Notes: generated by a model from the letters alone, not told the origin. Positions 31,726-40,477 are shown, numbered from the stretch's first letter. The stretch: DNA of 64,000 bases from Aureimonas ureilytica DSM 18598 = NBRC 106430 (GCF_000382705.1 NZ_ARQE01000005.1:1-64000); one strand, 5' to 3'. Translations and numbers: made by a program.

Positions 31726-32121
31726 TCAGGCGAAGCGCCAGCTCCGCTCGAGAACCTCGATCTTGTAGCCGTCGGGGTCTTCGATGAAGAAGAACCGCGC
31801 CTTGTGCCCATCAGGCGTGTTCAACTCCTTGATATCCTTGGGCGTCAGGCCGCCGGCCTTCAGCCGCTCGTGCTCGGCTTCCAGATCAGCGACGGAGACG
31901 GCAAGATGGCCATAGCCATTGCCCAGATCATAGGCGCCGGCCTGGCCCTTGTTGACGGTCAGTTCCAGCTCGAACTCGCTCTCGGCATTGCGCAGGTAGA
32001 TCAGCGTGAAGCGGTCGAACTCGATCCGCTCCGCGACCTCGAGCCCGAAGGCGGTGCGATAGAAGGCGACCGAGCGATCCTCTTCGAGAACCCGAATCAT
32101 GGAATGGATGAGCTTGGCCAT
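31726..32121 (-). CDS. gloA: Lactoylglutathione lyase (glyoxalase I)
   Basis: A 131-residue VOC-fold metalloenzyme that isomerises the methylglyoxal-glutathione adduct to S-lactoylglutathione, removing a toxic glycolytic by-product. Metal ligands are recognisable by position: His6 in KLIHSMIRV, a Glu around 51-53 in FELELT, His72 in GYGHLAVSV and Glu122 in YKIEVLE. Length is near that of E. coli GloA, whose type prefers Ni2+. It stands alone between the divergent flavoprotein gene and pyc. Confidence 0.92.
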   Translation of the reverse strand: MAKLIHSMIRVLEEDRSVAFYRTAFGLEVAERIEFDRFTLIYLRNAESEFELELTVNKGQAGAYDLGNGYGHLAVSVADLEAEHERLKAGGLTPKDIKELNTPDGHKARFFFIEDPDGYKIEVLERSWRFA

Positions 32122-32295
32122 GCGGAGCGACCCTTGATGAAGCGCCGTTCACGGGGGAACGGCCGGATGAAAGCCCCATAAAGGCCACGCTCGGCCTTCG
32201 GCTAGGGGCGGGTGCCGGCAAAACACGCTCAAACGAACGCGAGGAGGCGCGCCCGTCCCCTTGTTCGCGCGCGTGGAAAAGGTCACATCCCCGCC

Positions 32296-33549
32296 ATGAC
32301 GCAAGCCGACCGACAGATCGAGATCGCCATTATCGGCGGTGGCCCGGCGGGCCTTGCCGCCGCCGAAACTTTGGCCGCGCGCGGGCGCGGGGTCTGCGTG
32401 TTCGACGCCATGCCGAGCTTCGGGCGCAAGTTCCTGCTCGCCGGAAAGTCCGGCCTCAATCTCACGCATTCCGAACCCTATGAGCGGTTCCGCACCCGCT
32501 TTGGCGCGGCCAACGCGCAACTGGCACAAGCGCTCGACGCCTTTCCGCCCGACGCCGTGCGCCAATGGGCCGAGGCACTGGGATCGCCGACCCTCGTCGG
32601 CTCGTCGGGTCGGGTGTTCCCGACCGCCATGAAGGCCTCGCCCCTGCTGCGCGCCTGGCTGGCGCGGCTGCGCGAGGCGGGCGTCACCTTTCACCCGCGT
32701 CATCGCTGGCTTGGCTTCGATGGCGAGCGGCTTCGCTTCGCAACGCCGGAGGGCGAAATCCATGTCAGCGCCCAAGCCACGCTTCTGGCGCTCGGCGGTG
32801 CGAGCTGGCCCAAGCTCGGCTCGGATGGCGCCTGGGTGCCTCACCTCGAAGCGCTCGGCCTCGGGGTCGCGCCCCTGCGCCCCGCCAATTGCGGCTTCGA
32901 CGTCGCGTGGAGCGCCGAGATCGCGGAGCGCTTCGCGGGCGCCCCGGTCAAGGCCGTCACCGCGCGGTCGGCAGCGGGCCGGCTGCAGGGCGAATTCGTG
33001 CTGACCCGCACGGGTATCGAGGGCAGCCTCGTCTATGCCCATGCGAGCGCGCTGCGCGACACCATCGAGCGGGACGGCTCGGCGATCCTCGAACTCGACT
33101 TGGCGCCCGGTCGCTCTGCTGAACAATTGGCACTCGCGCTCGCCCGCCAGCCTGCCAAGGCGAGCTTTGCGACCAGACTGCGCAAGGGCGCGGGCCTCGA
33201 CCCGGTGAAGATCGCCCTCCTGCGCGAGGTGTCGGGTCCGGAGGATCGGGGCGACCCGGCTCGCCTCGCAGGCCTCGTGAAGGCTCTGCCGCTTCGGCTC
33301 GACGCCTGCCGACCGCTGGCGGAGGCAATCTCCTCGGCCGGGGGGCTCGGCCTGGGGGAGCTCGACGAGAACGGGATGCTGACACGCCGGCCCGGCGTCT
33401 TCGCGGCCGGCGAGATGCTGGATTGGGAAGCGCCGACCGGCGGCTATCTCCTGACCGCCTGTCTCGCGACCGGCCGCGCGGCCGGCGTCGGCGTGGATTG
33501 CTGGCTGAACGAGACGACGTCCGACGCCCGCAAAGACCATCGAACGTAA
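32296..33549 (+). CDS. BaiN/HI0933-type flavoprotein (NAD(P)/FAD-dependent oxidoreductase)
   Basis: A 417-residue protein with an N-terminal FAD-binding Rossmann motif (IAIIGGGPAGLAAAETLAARG), the family hallmark GRKFLLAGKSGLNLTHSE, and a C-terminal FAD-contact segment PGVFAAGEMLDWEAPTGGYLLTACLATGRAAG. It belongs to the HI0933/BaiN group (TIGR03862 subtype). The substrate in proteobacteria is unknown, although relatives reduce bile acids or flavin-conjugated intermediates. ATG 32296 gives the Rossmann strand right at the N-terminus; the longer frame from 32212 is Arg-rich and unlikely. Confidence 0.85.
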   Translation: MTQADRQIEIAIIGGGPAGLAAAETLAARGRGVCVFDAMPSFGRKFLLAGKSGLNLTHSEPYERFRTRFGAANAQLAQALDAFPPDAVRQWAEALGSPTLVGSSGRVFPTAMKASPLLRAWLARLREAGVTFHPRHRWLGFDGERLRFATPEGEIHVSAQATLLALGGASWPKLGSDGAWVPHLEALGLGVAPLRPANCGFDVAWSAEIAERFAGAPVKAVTARSAAGRLQGEFVLTRTGIEGSLVYAHASALRDTIERDGSAILELDLAPGRSAEQLALALARQPAKASFATRLRKGAGLDPVKIALLREVSGPEDRGDPARLAGLVKALPLRLDACRPLAEAISSAGGLGLGELDENGMLTRRPGVFAAGEMLDWEAPTGGYLLTACLATGRAAGVGVDCWLNETTSDARKDHRT

Positions 33550-33949
33550 AACGGTCCGCGACGAGCCGTGTTCTTCTCGAACGTGGCCGCGACATCTGAC
33601 CGCCTCCCCGGCAGATTGACGCAGCGATAGGTCGATCGAACCTTCGATCGTTCTTTAGCCTCCCGCCTCAGGGCCGATTAAGACTTGAGTGGGATGTTGG
33701 TCGCGGTGATGGGCTGCTAGGCGCGGCTTGCCGGACGGACGGGAATGATCCGCGCCGGGCCTTTCGAGGCCGGGCGCGATCGTTGACGACGTCGCGAGGC
33801 CAAGGGATGGAGCGGCATTTGATCAAGGGAGGCGGGACACTCGTCGGGTCGAAGCGGTGGGTCGTGCCCGCTCGGCGGGCTCACACCGCTCCCGTTGCCG
33901 CCTCCGGACGGCGCGCTCGCTTGTCTTCCCGGCCGATGGCGCGGTCCCG
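33550..33949. other. Intergenic region before the GGDEF-EAL gene
   Basis: About 400 bases with no convincing gene. It holds the CGATCGAA palindrome at 33633-33650. It also holds an 11-bp imperfect hairpin at about 33752-33776 (GCGCCGGGCCT/AGGCCGGGCGC, one G-G mismatch). Confidence 0.5.
33633..33650. promoter_or_regulatory. Perfect inverted repeat upstream of the GGDEF-EAL gene
   Basis: CGATCGAA-CC-TTCGATCG, followed by TTCTTT. Symmetry and position fit either an operator for the diguanylate cyclase/phosphodiesterase gene 300 bp downstream or a terminator for the upstream flavoprotein gene. Confidence 0.45.
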
Positions 33950-35464
33950 ATGAAGGCGACGTCCAAGACCTTCGGTCCGCCCGATGGCAACCGAATCCGC
34001 ATCGCCCTCGCGAGCGTCGCCCTGCTTCTCATGGCTCTGGCGGTGCTCAATGTGGTGGCCTTCGGATCGATCAGCCAGTCGCTCCTGGCCGCCACGCTCT
34101 TCGGTTGCGGAGCGATCCTCCTGGCAACCGTCGCCCGGCATACGCGCGAGCTGGAGCGCATCGCGACGACCGACGCCCTGACCCTCCGGCCGAACCGCCT
34201 CGCCTTCATCGCGGCGCTCCGCAACGTCCGGGGCGAGCCCTCGGCGATCGTTCTCGTGGACGTCACGCATTTCAAGACGATCAACAACGCGTTGGGGCAT
34301 GAGGCCGCCGACGCCGTGCTTCTGGCGCTGTGCGAGCGCATCGAGAGCGCCGCGCCCTCGGCTCGGATCATGGCCCGGGTGGGAGGCGACGAATTCGCCT
34401 TGCTGCACCTTGGCCCGCAGGCGGAGGAACAGGCCTGGGTCGCCGCGCAACGCGTCCTGTCCAGCCTCGCGGAGCCGCTTCGCCTAGCCGGGGAGCGCCT
34501 GCGTGTCGGCGTGACGATCGGCCTTGCGGCGGGCGTCGACACGCCGGAGGCCTCCCTCCTCAAGAATGCCGACATCGCGCTGCAGGCCGCCAAGGCGAAC
34601 GGTCGCGGGCAGATCCACGCCTTTCACGATGGCATGCGGACGACCGGTCGCCTTCGGGAGCGCCTGCGCGAGGATCTCCGGGACGCGGTGGAGCGCGGCG
34701 AACTTCATCTCGTGTTTCAGCCGATCGTGGACCTCGGCGATCGGCGCACGCGCGGCTTCGAAGCGCTTCTGCGCTGGACCCATCCGGCCTTCGGGTCGAT
34801 CTCGCCCGCCGAGTTCGTGCCGCTGGCGGAAGAAACCGGACTGATCGTCCCGATCGGGCGCTGGGTCGTGGAACAGGCCCTGCGGCAGGCGCGTCTCTGG
34901 CCCGACGACATCTTCGTGGCGGTCAACATGTCGGCGCGACAATTGGGCGACGTCATGCTCCCGGACGTCGTCGGCGAGAGTCTCCTGCGCCATGGAATCC
35001 GCCCGTCCCGCCTGGAATTCGAAATCACCGAAGGCGTCCTGATCGAGAACGACGCCGAAGCGCTGACGCTGCTGCACCGGCTGCGCGATCTCGGGTGCCG
35101 CTTCTCGCTCGACGACTTCGGCACCGGCTACGCCTCGCTCAGCTATCTCCGGCGCTTCCCCTTCAGCAAGCTCAAGATCGACCAGTTCTTCCTGCGCGGC
35201 GGTTCGGACGAAGACGTCGCGATCATCCGTACCGTCTGCGAACTCGCCGATCGGCTGGCTCTCGAGATCGTCGCCGAGGGCGTCGAGACCGAGGAGAACC
35301 GCAAGGTCGTTCTGATGGCGGGCGGGCGGCTCGGACAGGGCTATCTGTTCGACCGCCCCTTGTCGGCCGATGCCAGCCTCGAGCGCCTCGCGCGCGAAAG
35401 GCAGCAGCCCGAACGCCCGGCCGGCCGCACGCCGGAGCCCCCGCCCGTCGCGCAGGGCAGCTAG
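33950..35464 (+). CDS. Membrane-bound GGDEF-EAL protein (c-di-GMP turnover)
   Basis: A 504-residue protein with two N-terminal membrane helices (about residues 18-58) and no separate sensor domain. In the cyclase domain, RVGGDEFALL carries an intact GGDEF active site, but the upstream metal motif is VDVTHFK, where the second acidic residue is Thr. The phosphodiesterase domain has a full set: FEALLRW, NMSARQL, FEITEGVL, DDFGTGYASL, KIDQFF and AEGVETEE, so hydrolysis of c-di-GMP to pGpG is expected. Net activity cannot be told from sequence. Its TAG stop overlaps the stop of the convergent asparaginase gene in the palindrome CTAG. Confidence 0.9.
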   Translation: MKATSKTFGPPDGNRIRIALASVALLLMALAVLNVVAFGSISQSLLAATLFGCGAILLATVARHTRELERIATTDALTLRPNRLAFIAALRNVRGEPSAIVLVDVTHFKTINNALGHEAADAVLLALCERIESAAPSARIMARVGGDEFALLHLGPQAEEQAWVAAQRVLSSLAEPLRLAGERLRVGVTIGLAAGVDTPEASLLKNADIALQAAKANGRGQIHAFHDGMRTTGRLRERLREDLRDAVERGELHLVFQPIVDLGDRRTRGFEALLRWTHPAFGSISPAEFVPLAEETGLIVPIGRWVVEQALRQARLWPDDIFVAVNMSARQLGDVMLPDVVGESLLRHGIRPSRLEFEITEGVLIENDAEALTLLHRLRDLGCRFSLDDFGTGYASLSYLRRFPFSKLKIDQFFLRGGSDEDVAIIRTVCELADRLALEIVAEGVETEENRKVVLMAGGRLGQGYLFDRPLSADASLERLARERQQPERPAGRTPEPPPVAQGS

Positions 35465-36480
35465 AAGGCGCCGGCCCGCGAGCCGAGGCCGACGACGCGC
35501 AGGCCGCCGACCTCGACGCCTTCCCAGTTCCGCAGGGCGGGCCGCGCCTGGTCGCCATAGAGCGCTGAGAGAGCCGGGTCTTCCGTTTCGAAGAGATGCG
35601 CCAGAACGGCGGCGACGGCGGCCTCCGCCGCGCGGGTCGTGCCGTCCTCCGCCTTCAAGGCGAAGCCCACGCCCAGCTCGGGCACCGCGCCGCAGAACAC
35701 GCCTTCCGCGCCGGTCTTGGCGAAGACGCGGCCGGGCGCGGCTTCCATCAGGCGCAGGCAGGCGCGCCCCGTGCCCGACATCAACCAGGGCTCGGCCATG
35801 CAGGCATCCATCAGCCGCTGTCCCGCCGCCCCGCGCTCGGGCGCGACGCCCTGCCCGCTCGCGAGCGCGGCGAAGCCGGCGGCAAACCCGCGCAAGGGCG
35901 CGGCGAAGGTCGGGATGGAACAACCGTCGATGCCCATCGGGAGCGCATCCTCGGGCAGGCCGACGAGATCGGCGAGCACCGCGCGAACCCGGCGCTGAAC
36001 CGCGTGCCCGGGCGTGACATAGCGCGAGGTGTCTTCGCCAAGATGCACGGCGGTGCAGAGAAAGCCGGCATGCTTGCCCGAGCAATTGTTGTGAAGCTGC
36101 GTCGGCGTCTCGCCGCTTCGTGCCAGATCGCGGGCGACCGGCGCGTCGAAGGGCCAGTGACAGCCGCATTCGAGATCGCCCTCTCCGAGCCCCGCCCGCG
36201 CCAGGATCGCCCCGACCCGCTCGACATGCCCCGCCTCGCCCGAATGCGACGCGCAGGCGAGCGACAGGTCGCCCTGCGTGAAACCGAAGCGATCGGCCGC
36301 GCCGCTTTCGACGAGCGGCAGGGCCTGGAAGACCTTTACCGCCGAGCGTGGAAACACGGGGGCCGCCACATCGCCGGCCCGCAGGACGTCCCGCCCCGCT
36401 CCGTCCACCACCGCAAGGCTGACGCGGTGGCGACTTTCGACGAGAGGGCCGCGTGTGACTTCGACCGCGAGCTCGGGCAT
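35461..36480 (-). CDS. L-asparaginase II family protein (rhizobial ReAV type)
   Basis: A 339-residue protein of the Asparaginase_II family (PF06089), found mainly in Rhizobiales and unrelated to E. coli-type asparaginases. It hydrolyses asparagine to aspartate and ammonia. Key segments are FPRSAVKVFQALP with the SxxK Ser/Lys pair, LACASHSGE, and NNCSGKHAGFLC holding the zinc-binding Cys and Lys. The fold resembles class A beta-lactamases. There is no signal peptide, so it acts in the cytoplasm. The convergent GGDEF-EAL gene overlaps it by four bases, so the two share a 3' end without room for a terminator. Confidence 0.9.
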   Translation of the reverse strand: MPELAVEVTRGPLVESRHRVSLAVVDGAGRDVLRAGDVAAPVFPRSAVKVFQALPLVESGAADRFGFTQGDLSLACASHSGEAGHVERVGAILARAGLGEGDLECGCHWPFDAPVARDLARSGETPTQLHNNCSGKHAGFLCTAVHLGEDTSRYVTPGHAVQRRVRAVLADLVGLPEDALPMGIDGCSIPTFAAPLRGFAAGFAALASGQGVAPERGAAGQRLMDACMAEPWLMSGTGRACLRLMEAAPGRVFAKTGAEGVFCGAVPELGVGFALKAEDGTTRAAEAAVAAVLAHLFETEDPALSALYGDQARPALRNWEGVEVGGLRVVGLGSRAGAF

Positions 36481-36660
36481 GGGATGGCCTCTTTCCTGGC
36501 GTTTTCAGCGGGTAAGCCGCGATCTCGACCGAGCCGGGCGCGTCCGGCGAATGGCCCGGCCTCTTCGCCTGTCTCGCCCCGCACCCGCCGCCCGGCCTCT
36601 TGCCGCTTCCTTCTCCCGATTTAGCACGGCGTCGCCGCGCCCTGCCACCGAACGCGAGTC

Positions 36661-37413
36661 ATGATCGTACTGCGACCTCTTCTGATCGGTTTCCTCCTCA
36701 TCTATCTCCTTCCCGCCGCGCTCGCGACGCTTCTGTGGTGGAGCGGAAGCCATCCGGCCTCGTGGCGGGATGCCGACTGGAGTTCGGCGGCTCTCCTGCC
36801 GAAGGCCGATGCGAGCGAGGCGGCGGCGATCTACGTGCTGGCCGCGCGCACCGGCGGGCTGAAGGGTGCCCTGTCGGAACATTCCTGGATCGTGACCAAG
36901 GCGCGCGGGGCGGCGCGATACGAGCGTTACGACAAGGTCGGCTGGGGCATGCCGATCCGGCGCAACGGCTATGCGGCCGACGGTCGCTGGTATTCCAACG
37001 AGCCGCGGCTCGTCGCCAAGCTCGAGGGCGAGGCCGCCGAGCGGGCTATGCCTGAGGTCGAGGCGGCGATCGCGTCCTATCCGTTCGCGGCGCGCGGCGG
37101 CTATCACATCTTTCCGGGGCCGAACTCCAACAGCTTCGTCGCGCATGTCCTGCGGCAGGTGCCGGCGCTCGGCGCGGTTCTTCCGCCGGCCGCCGTCGGG
37201 CGCGATTATCCGACCGACGGGCGTCTCCTGCGCATCGACCGGGAGGCCGGCGAATTCCGCGCCTCGCTCTTCGGCTATGCCGGCCTTGCGATCGGGGCGC
37301 AGAGCGGGTTCGAGGTCAATCTCCTGGGCCTCGTGGCGGGCATCGACCCGTTCCGCTGGCAGATCAAGATTCCGGCCTTCGGCGCCTATTCGCTGGCGCC
37401 GCGCTCGCTCTGA
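36661..37413 (+). CDS. DUF3750 domain-containing membrane-anchored protein
   Basis: A 250-residue protein with one N-terminal membrane anchor (LLIGFLLIYLLPAALATLLWW) and the DUF3750 domain: AAIYVLAARTGGLKGALSEHSWIVTK, a GWGMPIRRNGYAADGRWYSNEP core, YHIFPGPNSNSFVAHVLRQVP and the C-terminal LGIDPFRW-like LVAGIDPFRWQIKIPAFG. The His and Asn residues in the PGPNSNSF segment resemble a Cys-less NlpC/transglutaminase-like active-site layout, which is only a suggestion. Function is unknown. It is transcribed toward the fructokinase gene, 85 bp away. Confidence 0.8.
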   Translation: MIVLRPLLIGFLLIYLLPAALATLLWWSGSHPASWRDADWSSAALLPKADASEAAAIYVLAARTGGLKGALSEHSWIVTKARGAARYERYDKVGWGMPIRRNGYAADGRWYSNEPRLVAKLEGEAAERAMPEVEAAIASYPFAARGGYHIFPGPNSNSFVAHVLRQVPALGAVLPPAAVGRDYPTDGRLLRIDREAGEFRASLFGYAGLAIGAQSGFEVNLLGLVAGIDPFRWQIKIPAFGAYSLAPRSL

Positions 37414-37498
37414 CGGGCGGGCGGGTCGCGGCCGCATTTCCAGACCCGCGCATATTTGCTAGCCAACGGGCTCCTGACGCGAAACCTGGGGGAAGCGG

Positions 37499-38452
37499 AT
37501 GTTCCTGAGCTGCGGCGATGCCTTGTTCGACCTATTTGCCGGCGGCGAGGAAGCCGATGTCGCCTCCATCGCCTTGTCGGGGCGGATCGGCGGATCGCCC
37601 CTGAACGTCGCGCTCGGCCTTGCCCGGCTCGGCCATCCCACGGCCTATTTCACCAAGGTCTCCGGCGATCCGTTCGGACGGCGCATCCGCGCCTTCATGG
37701 AGCGCGAGGGCATCGACCAGCAGTTCCTGATCGAGACGACGCGCAATACGACGCTCGCCATGGTCTCGCTGTCGAGCGCCGGCACACCGCGCTACGACTT
37801 CTATATCGAGGGCACGGCGGATCGCTCGATCGAGCCCGGCGAAGTGCCGAGCGCGCTGCCCGACGCGGTGGAAGCCATTCATCTCGCCTCCTACTCCACG
37901 GTCACCGAGCCGACCGCCAGCGCGCTTGCCCGGCTCGCCGCGCAGGAGCATGGGCGGCGCTTCATCTCCTACGACCCCAATATCCGCGCGAGCATCGAGC
38001 CCGATCTCGACATCTGGCGCTCGCGCATCGGCGCGACCGTGCCGCTGGCGGCGCTGGTGAAGGCGAGCGAGGAGGATCTGGAGCAGGTCTATCCCGGCCG
38101 CAGCGTCGAGTCGGTTCTGGCGGACTGGATCACGGCGGGCGCGTCGCTCGCCGTCGTGACGCTCGGCGAACATGGCGCGGTGGCCGCGACGCGCTCGGGT
38201 GTCACCGCCCGCTCGCCGGGCCGTTCGATCACCGTGGCGGACACGGTGGGCGCCGGCGACACGTTCCAGGCCGCGCTTCTGGCCGGCCTCAAGGAAGGCG
38301 GCCATCTTTCGGCCGAAGCCGCCGGCTCGCTCGGTGAGGAAGCCTTGGGCGAACTCCTCGGCTTTGCGGTGCGCGCGGCGGCCATCACCTGCTCGCGGCG
38401 CGGGGCCGACCTGCCCCGCCGCGCCGACCTAGACCTCGCCCCCCTCGCCTGA
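37499..38452 (+). CDS. PfkB-family carbohydrate kinase, probably fructokinase
   Basis: A 317-residue ribokinase-fold sugar kinase. The N-terminal GDALFDLF, GGSPLNVALGLARLG (PfkB signature 1) and the C-terminal ADTVGAGDTFQAALLAGL (signature 2, catalytic Asp in GAGDTF) are intact. Rhizobial fructokinases share the phrase LSCGDALFDLF, so fructose is the likely substrate, yielding fructose-6-phosphate. ATG 37499 follows GGGGGAAG. A strong terminator lies 20 bp downstream. Confidence 0.88.
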   Translation: MFLSCGDALFDLFAGGEEADVASIALSGRIGGSPLNVALGLARLGHPTAYFTKVSGDPFGRRIRAFMEREGIDQQFLIETTRNTTLAMVSLSSAGTPRYDFYIEGTADRSIEPGEVPSALPDAVEAIHLASYSTVTEPTASALARLAAQEHGRRFISYDPNIRASIEPDLDIWRSRIGATVPLAALVKASEEDLEQVYPGRSVESVLADWITAGASLAVVTLGEHGAVAATRSGVTARSPGRSITVADTVGAGDTFQAALLAGLKEGGHLSAEAAGSLGEEALGELLGFAVRAAAITCSRRGADLPRRADLDLAPLA

Positions 38453-38472
38453 ACCGCCTGACTTCCCGCTCG

Positions 38473-38503
38473 AACCACGCGGCCCGCGCCGCGTGGTTTT
38501 TTT
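38473..38503 (+). terminator. Rho-independent terminator of the fructokinase gene
   Basis: A perfect 10-bp stem AACCACGCGG/CCGCGTGGTT with loop CCCGCG is followed by an uninterrupted T run to 38503. Confidence 0.95.
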
Positions 38504-38526
38504 CGCTTGAGTTGGCGTCCGAAACG

Positions 38527-38557
38527 AAAAAACCCGCCGCGACAGGATCGCGACGGG
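38527..38557 (-). terminator. Rho-independent terminator of the outer-membrane protein gene
   Basis: A 9-bp stem with one G-U pair (38533-38541, 38549-38557) is followed on the minus strand by six T (38527-38532). A second hairpin with an 8-bp stem (38569-38576, 38583-38590) lies between it and the stop codon. Confidence 0.92.
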
Positions 38558-38600
38558 CTTGAAAGGAGACCGGCTTCCGAAGAAGCCGGTTTCGCAAGTC

Positions 38601-39389
38601 TTAGTTGAAGCGGAACGAAGCCTTGGCCCACACGGTGTGGAAGTCGAGGTCGCTCGACGAGTTGGCGTCGAACGAAGCGCGCGTGATGCCGTTCGTGTAG
38701 GTGACCTTCGTGTCGGTCTTGCCGAGGTCGGTGTAGAGGTACTCGAGGCCGAGCGAGAGGTTCGGCGTGACGAGGTAGTCGACACCGGCGCCGACGGCGT
38801 AGCCGACGTCATCCGAGTTCGAGTCGACGGTCGGGACGAAGCCGTTGGTCGCGCGGAGCGAGCCCGGAGCGAAGTACTCGGTGTCCGTGTCGGCGTAGGC
38901 GAGACCGCCCGTTGCGTAGACGGCGAAGCGGTCAGCGGTCACACCGACCTTCGCACGGACGGTGCCGACGAAGTTGATGTCGTTCGACAGGCCGAACGTG
39001 TCGACAACGCCCGGACCCGACGTGATCGTGTAGGTCGAGGTCGACGAAGCGTCGATGTAGTTGATGTCGGCGATCGCACCGATCAGGAAGTTGTTGATCT
39101 GGTAGTCGTAGCCGATGTGCACGCCGCCGATGAAGGCCGCGTCATCGCTGTTGTCCGAACCGCCGGTGAAAGCGGTGGACGAGAACACGCCCGTGCCGGG
39201 GTTGTAGCGAACGTCGCCGGCATCGCGGTTGAAGGCCACGCCAGCCTGACCACCGATGTAGAAGCCGGTCCAGCTGTAAGCCGGAGCCAGGGCGACCACC
39301 GGGGCAGCGGGCTCCTGGTAGACGACGTCAGCGGCGAGAGCCGGCGTGACGAAGGCGGTCGAAGCGAGAAGAAGGGCAAAGCGTTTCAT
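38601..39389 (-). CDS. Outer-membrane beta-barrel protein (Omp25/Omp31-like)
   Basis: A 262-residue outer-membrane protein. The signal peptide MKRFALLLASTAFVTPALA is followed by the Omp25/31-type start ADVVYQEPAAP. An 8-stranded small barrel (SWTGFYIGGQAGVAFNRDAG, repeated alternating-hydrophobic strands about every 20 residues) ends in KASFRFN with the penultimate aromatic/terminal pattern recognised by BamA. Such proteins are abundant structural porin-like components of rhizobial and Brucella envelopes. The start at 39389 is fixed by the signal peptide. It is followed by two hairpins, as expected for a highly expressed mRNA. Confidence 0.9.
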   Translation of the reverse strand: MKRFALLLASTAFVTPALAADVVYQEPAAPVVALAPAYSWTGFYIGGQAGVAFNRDAGDVRYNPGTGVFSSTAFTGGSDNSDDAAFIGGVHIGYDYQINNFLIGAIADINYIDASSTSTYTITSGPGVVDTFGLSNDINFVGTVRAKVGVTADRFAVYATGGLAYADTDTEYFAPGSLRATNGFVPTVDSNSDDVGYAVGAGVDYLVTPNLSLGLEYLYTDLGKTDTKVTYTNGITRASFDANSSSDLDFHTVWAKASFRFN

Positions 39390-39600
39390 GTTCGATACTC
39401 CACTGTCGCCGGGGCGACGTTCGTGCTGCCGGATCTTGTGACCCGGAAGGTTGGTCCCGATTGTCTCGGGGTTGGGGTGATTTATGGTTCGACACCGTGC
39501 CCGAACAATGGCACCGTTCTCGATACCGACCGCTGTGTGGCAGCGCGGCAACATGGCCCTCGACCCCCATCAGCGTTCGAATGAGAAATACAGCTACTAT

Positions 39601-39617
39601 GTTAAGCTTTGCTTAAC
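39601..39617. promoter_or_regulatory. Perfect inverted repeat in the omp upstream region
   Basis: GTTAAGC-TTT-GCTTAAC in an AT-richer patch 212 bp upstream of the omp start codon. The arms contain TTAA, so a regulator site (operator) is possible. The bound protein is unknown. Confidence 0.45.
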
Positions 39618-39875
39618 TCAGAGCGCCCCTTGCGATCGCCACAAACCATTGTAATCGCAGGGATCTTCCGCTTCACATCGCGGCGCATCACACACGGCAA
39701 CAGCTGTAATGAAGAGTTGAACACCCGTCGCACGGCAGAACCCATTTGGATGGCCGATCGGGCTTGTCCGGCGCTGGAGAGGACCCCGATCGGGCTGACC
39801 GCCCTCGTCGGCGAGGCCGGCTCCCGCCCCGCCCTCGCCACGTTTCGGCCCCAATGCTTGCCACTTTCCAAACAA

Positions 39876-39909
39876 AGATCGGGCCGAACGAGAGATCGGG
39901 CCGAACGTC
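39876..39909. repeat. Two copies of a 17-bp tandem repeat after the Zur-like gene
   Basis: AGATCGGGCCGAACG occurs at 39876-39890 and 39893-39907, 17 bp apart, immediately beyond the Zur-like stop codon. No fold or known motif is evident. Confidence 0.7.
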
Positions 39910-39912
39910 AGA

Positions 39913-40335
39913 TCAGGCGAGCGCGGCGTCCTCGTTGCGAGTCGCGGCGCACTCGGCGCAAAGGCCACGCATTTCCACGGCCGCATCGTGCAGGGCGAAC
40001 CGGCCGCGACGGGCAAGGCCTGCCAGCGCTTCGTCCAGCGCCGGGTCCGTCGCCTCGCTGACCCGGCCGCAGGTCTGGCAGATCAGGAACACCGCCGCGT
40101 GATGATGATCGCCATGATGGTGGTTGCAGGCCATGAAGGCGTTGAGGCTTTCGAGGCGATGCACGAGATGGCGCTCCGACAGGGAGCGCAGCGCGCGGTA
40201 GACCTGGAGCGGCGCCTTCAGCCCGTCGCCGCGCAGCCGGTCGAGGAGCTGGTAGGCCGTCTGCGGGCTCGCGGTTTCGCGCAGGACGGTGAGGACCAGG
40301 GTCTCGTTGCGGGTCAGGCGCTGTTCGTTGGTCAT
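39913..40335 (-). CDS. Fur-family transcriptional repressor, Zur-like
   Basis: A 140-residue metalloregulator. The N-terminal winged helix is at about 1-80 (LTRNETLVLTVLRE, TAYQLLDRLRGDGLKAPLQVYRALRSL). The C-terminal dimerisation domain has a His-rich metal region NHHHGDHHH and two Cys pairs (ICQTC and CAEC) for structural zinc. The shape of the recognition helix (APLQVYRAL) and the HHxxxHHH region point to Zur rather than Fur or PerR. I start at ATG 40335; the same frame opens at 40413, but that Met lies in the loop of the upstream terminator hairpin. Zinc-dependent repression of uptake genes is expected, but no Zur box could be identified here. Confidence 0.82.
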   Translation of the reverse strand: MTNEQRLTRNETLVLTVLRETASPQTAYQLLDRLRGDGLKAPLQVYRALRSLSERHLVHRLESLNAFMACNHHHGDHHHAAVFLICQTCGRVSEATDPALDEALAGLARRGRFALHDAAVEMRGLCAECAATRNEDAALA

Positions 40336-40396
40336 GCCGCGGCGGGCTCCCTCGGCTTCGAGGGACGCGGTCTCGAACAGTCTGTCCCCGAACGTG

Positions 40397-40429
40397 AAAA
40401 GGCGGAGGGACATGTCGTCCCTCCGCCTT
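40397..40429 (-). terminator. Rho-independent terminator of the aldolase gene
   Basis: A perfect 12-bp stem AAGGCGGAGGGA/TCCCTCCGCCTT (40399-40410, 40418-40429), loop of 7, then a T tract on the minus strand. It lies 48 bp past the aldolase stop. Confidence 0.9.
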
Positions 40430-40477
40430 GGAGGTAGCGGCCCGCCTGCCCGAGTACAAGCGGCGGCGTGTTTCGTC

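Larger units (their letters stand above)
39390..39912. other. Intergenic region between the omp gene and the Zur-like gene
   Basis: About 520 bases. It should carry the omp promoter and 5' leader at the left. It contains the GTTAAGC palindrome at 39601-39617 and the 17-bp tandem repeat at 39876-39907. Open frames on the minus strand here have no Shine-Dalgarno sequence or family features. Confidence 0.55.

Noticed and set aside
40336..40413. A longer Zur-like protein starting at 40413.
   Set aside because: That Met codon falls in the loop of the aldolase terminator, and the extra residues are not family-like.
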